From Capsulimonas corticalis (GTDB taxonomy: Bacteria > Armatimonadota > Armatimonadia > Armatimonadales > Capsulimonadaceae): 64,000 bases of DNA. The position numbers and the translations under genes are program-made. Each line of letters opens with the position of its first letter. Within the stretch, counting starts at the first letter, position 1. Where the stretch lies: the NCBI RefSeq assembly GCF_003574315.2, contig NZ_AP025739.1, positions 7,192,001 through 7,256,000 of the forward strand. Reading direction: 5' to 3'. Shown here piece by piece: positions 62,582 through 64,000 of this stretch. The notes beneath the pieces are model-generated. The model made no database searches. It had not been told where the DNA came from and saw only the letters and a program-made list of their open reading frames with translations.

Positions 62582-64000
62582 ATGAAGTTTCGTTCTAGCC
62601 AGACGCGCAGCCTTCGCCCACTGGTCGCAGCCGGCGGCGCCATTTTGGGTTTTCTCGCGCCTTCCATCGCGTTCGCACAGTTGCCGACGCCGACTTACGG
62701 GTGGAATCTCGGAAACTCGATGGAGGCGCCCTGCGGCGTCGGCTGCTGGGGCGGGACGCCCACCCAGGCGCTGATCAACGCGGTTGGGAACGCCGGGTTC
62801 AACACCATTCGCATCCCCTGCGCGTGGGACAGCCACGCCAACCAGAGCACCCACCAGATCGACGCCGTCTACATGGCGCAGGTCAAGCAGGTGGTCGACT
62901 GGTGCTGCGCCCGGGGACTGACCGTTATCATTAACGATCATTGGGACGGCGGCTGGCTGGAAAACAAGCTCACGGGAACAGTAAATCCCTCGATCAACGC
63001 GAAGATGAAGTCTTACTGGACGCAGATCGCGAACACATTTTCCGGATATGATAACCGACTGCTCTTTGCCGCCGCCAATGAGCCAAACGTCAAGACTGCC
63101 GCGCAGATGTCTGAGTTGATGACCTATTACCAGACGTTCGTCGACGCTGTACACGGCGGAGGGGGCAATAACGATGCGCGCTGGCTGGTAGTCCAGGGGC
63201 CGGGCGCCGATATCGACACAACGAATTCGTTGATGAAGACCCTGCCGTCTGACCCGAAGCCCGGCCATCTGATGGTTGAAATACACTTTTATGGCCCGTA
63301 TCAGTTCTGCCTGATGACCAGCGATCAGTCCTGGGGCAAGATGTTCTACTTCTGGGGGCAGGGATATCATTCCGCCACCCTGCCCTCGCGCAACGCGGCT
63401 TCGGGTGAAGAAGCCATTGTAGACGCGCAGTTCCAAAAAATGTACGACCAGTTTACCAGAAAGGGCGTTCCTGTCATCGTTGGCGAACTCCGCGCCGAAC
63501 CACACGCGGCAAACCACGAGTTGAACGGAGCGAACTTGGACCTGAACCATGCCGCGACGACATACTGGAACAAGTATGTCATTGATTCCGCACAGAGCCA
63601 CGGACTGTCTCCTATCTGCTGGGATACTCCGGGAGCGATTTTCAATTTCAAGAACGGCGCGATCCTTGATCCAGCCGCCGCACGCGCATTGACGGGAGGC
63701 TCGGCTCTTCCGCCCCCTGGAGGCGACGGGGCGCAGTACTGTTTTGAGCTTAGCAGACAGGGAATGACATCAAGCGGATCTCCAATCACGGGCGCTGCGC
63801 CGTCAGCCACCCGTAAGTTTGCCGGTTCGCGTTCGCTCGCGCTGAGCTTCAACGGCGCCGCAGGAACATCATCGGTCTCGATCGCGGCGCCGTCCACACC
63901 GGCGGGCAAAAAGATCACGTTCCATGTCTGGATTCCGAGCGGAAGCAAGATCAGCGCGGTCCAGCCATATACGATAGACCACAACGGGGCTCGGACGGGA
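62582..64000 (+). CDS. Secreted GH5 cellulase with C-terminal binding domain (5' part)
   Basis: 473 codons are visible; the gene runs off the right edge. The signal peptide ends near residue 32 (GFLAPSIAFA). The GH5 barrel has GWNLGNSMEAP, FNTIRIPCAWDSH, the acid/base Glu167 in AAANEPNV and the likely nucleophile Glu302 in VIVGELRAEP, with HFYGPYQF between. After a Gly/Pro linker near 378 comes a beta-rich domain (YCFELSRQGMTSSGSPITG) that looks carbohydrate-binding. It would cleave beta-1,4-glucans outside the cell. Confidence 0.9.
   Translation, partial: MKFRSSQTRSLRPLVAAGGAILGFLAPSIAFAQLPTPTYGWNLGNSMEAPCGVGCWGGTPTQALINAVGNAGFNTIRIPCAWDSHANQSTHQIDAVYMAQVKQVVDWCCARGLTVIINDHWDGGWLENKLTGTVNPSINAKMKSYWTQIANTFSGYDNRLLFAAANEPNVKTAAQMSELMTYYQTFVDAVHGGGGNNDARWLVVQGPGADIDTTNSLMKTLPSDPKPGHLMVEIHFYGPYQFCLMTSDQSWGKMFYFWGQGYHSATLPSRNAASGEEAIVDAQFQKMYDQFTRKGVPVIVGELRAEPHAANHELNGANLDLNHAATTYWNKYVIDSAQSHGLSPICWDTPGAIFNFKNGAILDPAAARALTGGSALPPPGGDGAQYCFELSRQGMTSSGSPITGAAPSATRKFAGSRSLALSFNGAAGTSSVSIAAPSTPAGKKITFHVWIPSGSKISAVQPYTIDHNGARTG

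Noticed and set aside
1-64000. CRISPR array, rRNA or tRNA genes
   Set aside because: I saw no regularly spaced short repeats and no tRNA or rRNA signatures on either strand.

Overview
The window looks like chromosomal DNA of a GC-rich, polysaccharide-degrading soil bacterium. An Armatimonadota (Capsulimonas-like) host is my best guess. The reasons are a DUF1559-type pseudopilin with the [13 protein letters not shown]-style N-terminus that I associate with that phylum, secreted glycoside hydrolases (GH2, GH38, GH5), and a LacI-type regulator fused to a zinc ribbon. The assignment is inference; there is no rRNA gene here to test it.

Left part (1 to about 27,090): an accessory region with nearly every gene on the minus strand. 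It holds the 5' part of an RHS-type protein with an N-terminal C39-like peptidase domain (1-1351, TTG start, running off the left edge), a NifU-like scaffold protein abutting a 1728-residue protein with one methyltransferase, four glycosyltransferase and TPR segments, an ankyrin protein, an IS630-family element nested inside an IS5-family remnant, a 1500-residue RHS protein with a Cys-rich tail preceded by two small Cys-containing genes, six further glycosyltransferase genes, a decayed DUF1016 nuclease gene and a large serine recombinase. Three glycosyltransferases end in the same methyltransferase-like module, and a fourth, broken copy lies at 7522-7692. The recombinase reads straight into a class I aminotransferase gene that is cut off just after its PLP-lysine motif. 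I therefore read 27,083 as the right border of an integrated island whose left border lies outside the window.

Middle part (27,112 to 54,203): ordinary chromosome. It contains a VapBC pair, a GH2 beta-mannosidase with a LacI/cre-like operator, an SDR enzyme, an MFS exporter, a D-2-hydroxyacid dehydrogenase, a frameshifted YnfM-like MFS gene divergent from a LysR gene, a truncated haemoglobin, a GH38 alpha-mannosidase, NAD synthetase, 3-methyladenine glycosylase, ArgS, a redoxin, an RND efflux operon ending in a MarR gene, an EVE-domain protein, and an ECF sigma factor with a translationally coupled partner. Two copies of a 142-146 bp intergenic palindromic repeat and one different 151 bp inverted repeat lie between these genes.

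Right part (54,265 to 64,000): dnaN is followed by an AT-rich two-gene insert, an AAA ATPase and a PD-(D/E)XK-like nuclease. Directly after the insert comes a second copy of the last 91 codons of dnaN. The two copies encode identical protein and differ, by eye, only at synonymous positions and the stop codon. A decayed serine-recombinase tail follows. I regard this insert as the best candidate for an undescribed defence-type module. The window ends with the zinc-ribbon/LacI regulator, the pseudopilin, two small exported proteins, an AraC regulator and the start of a GH5 cellulase.
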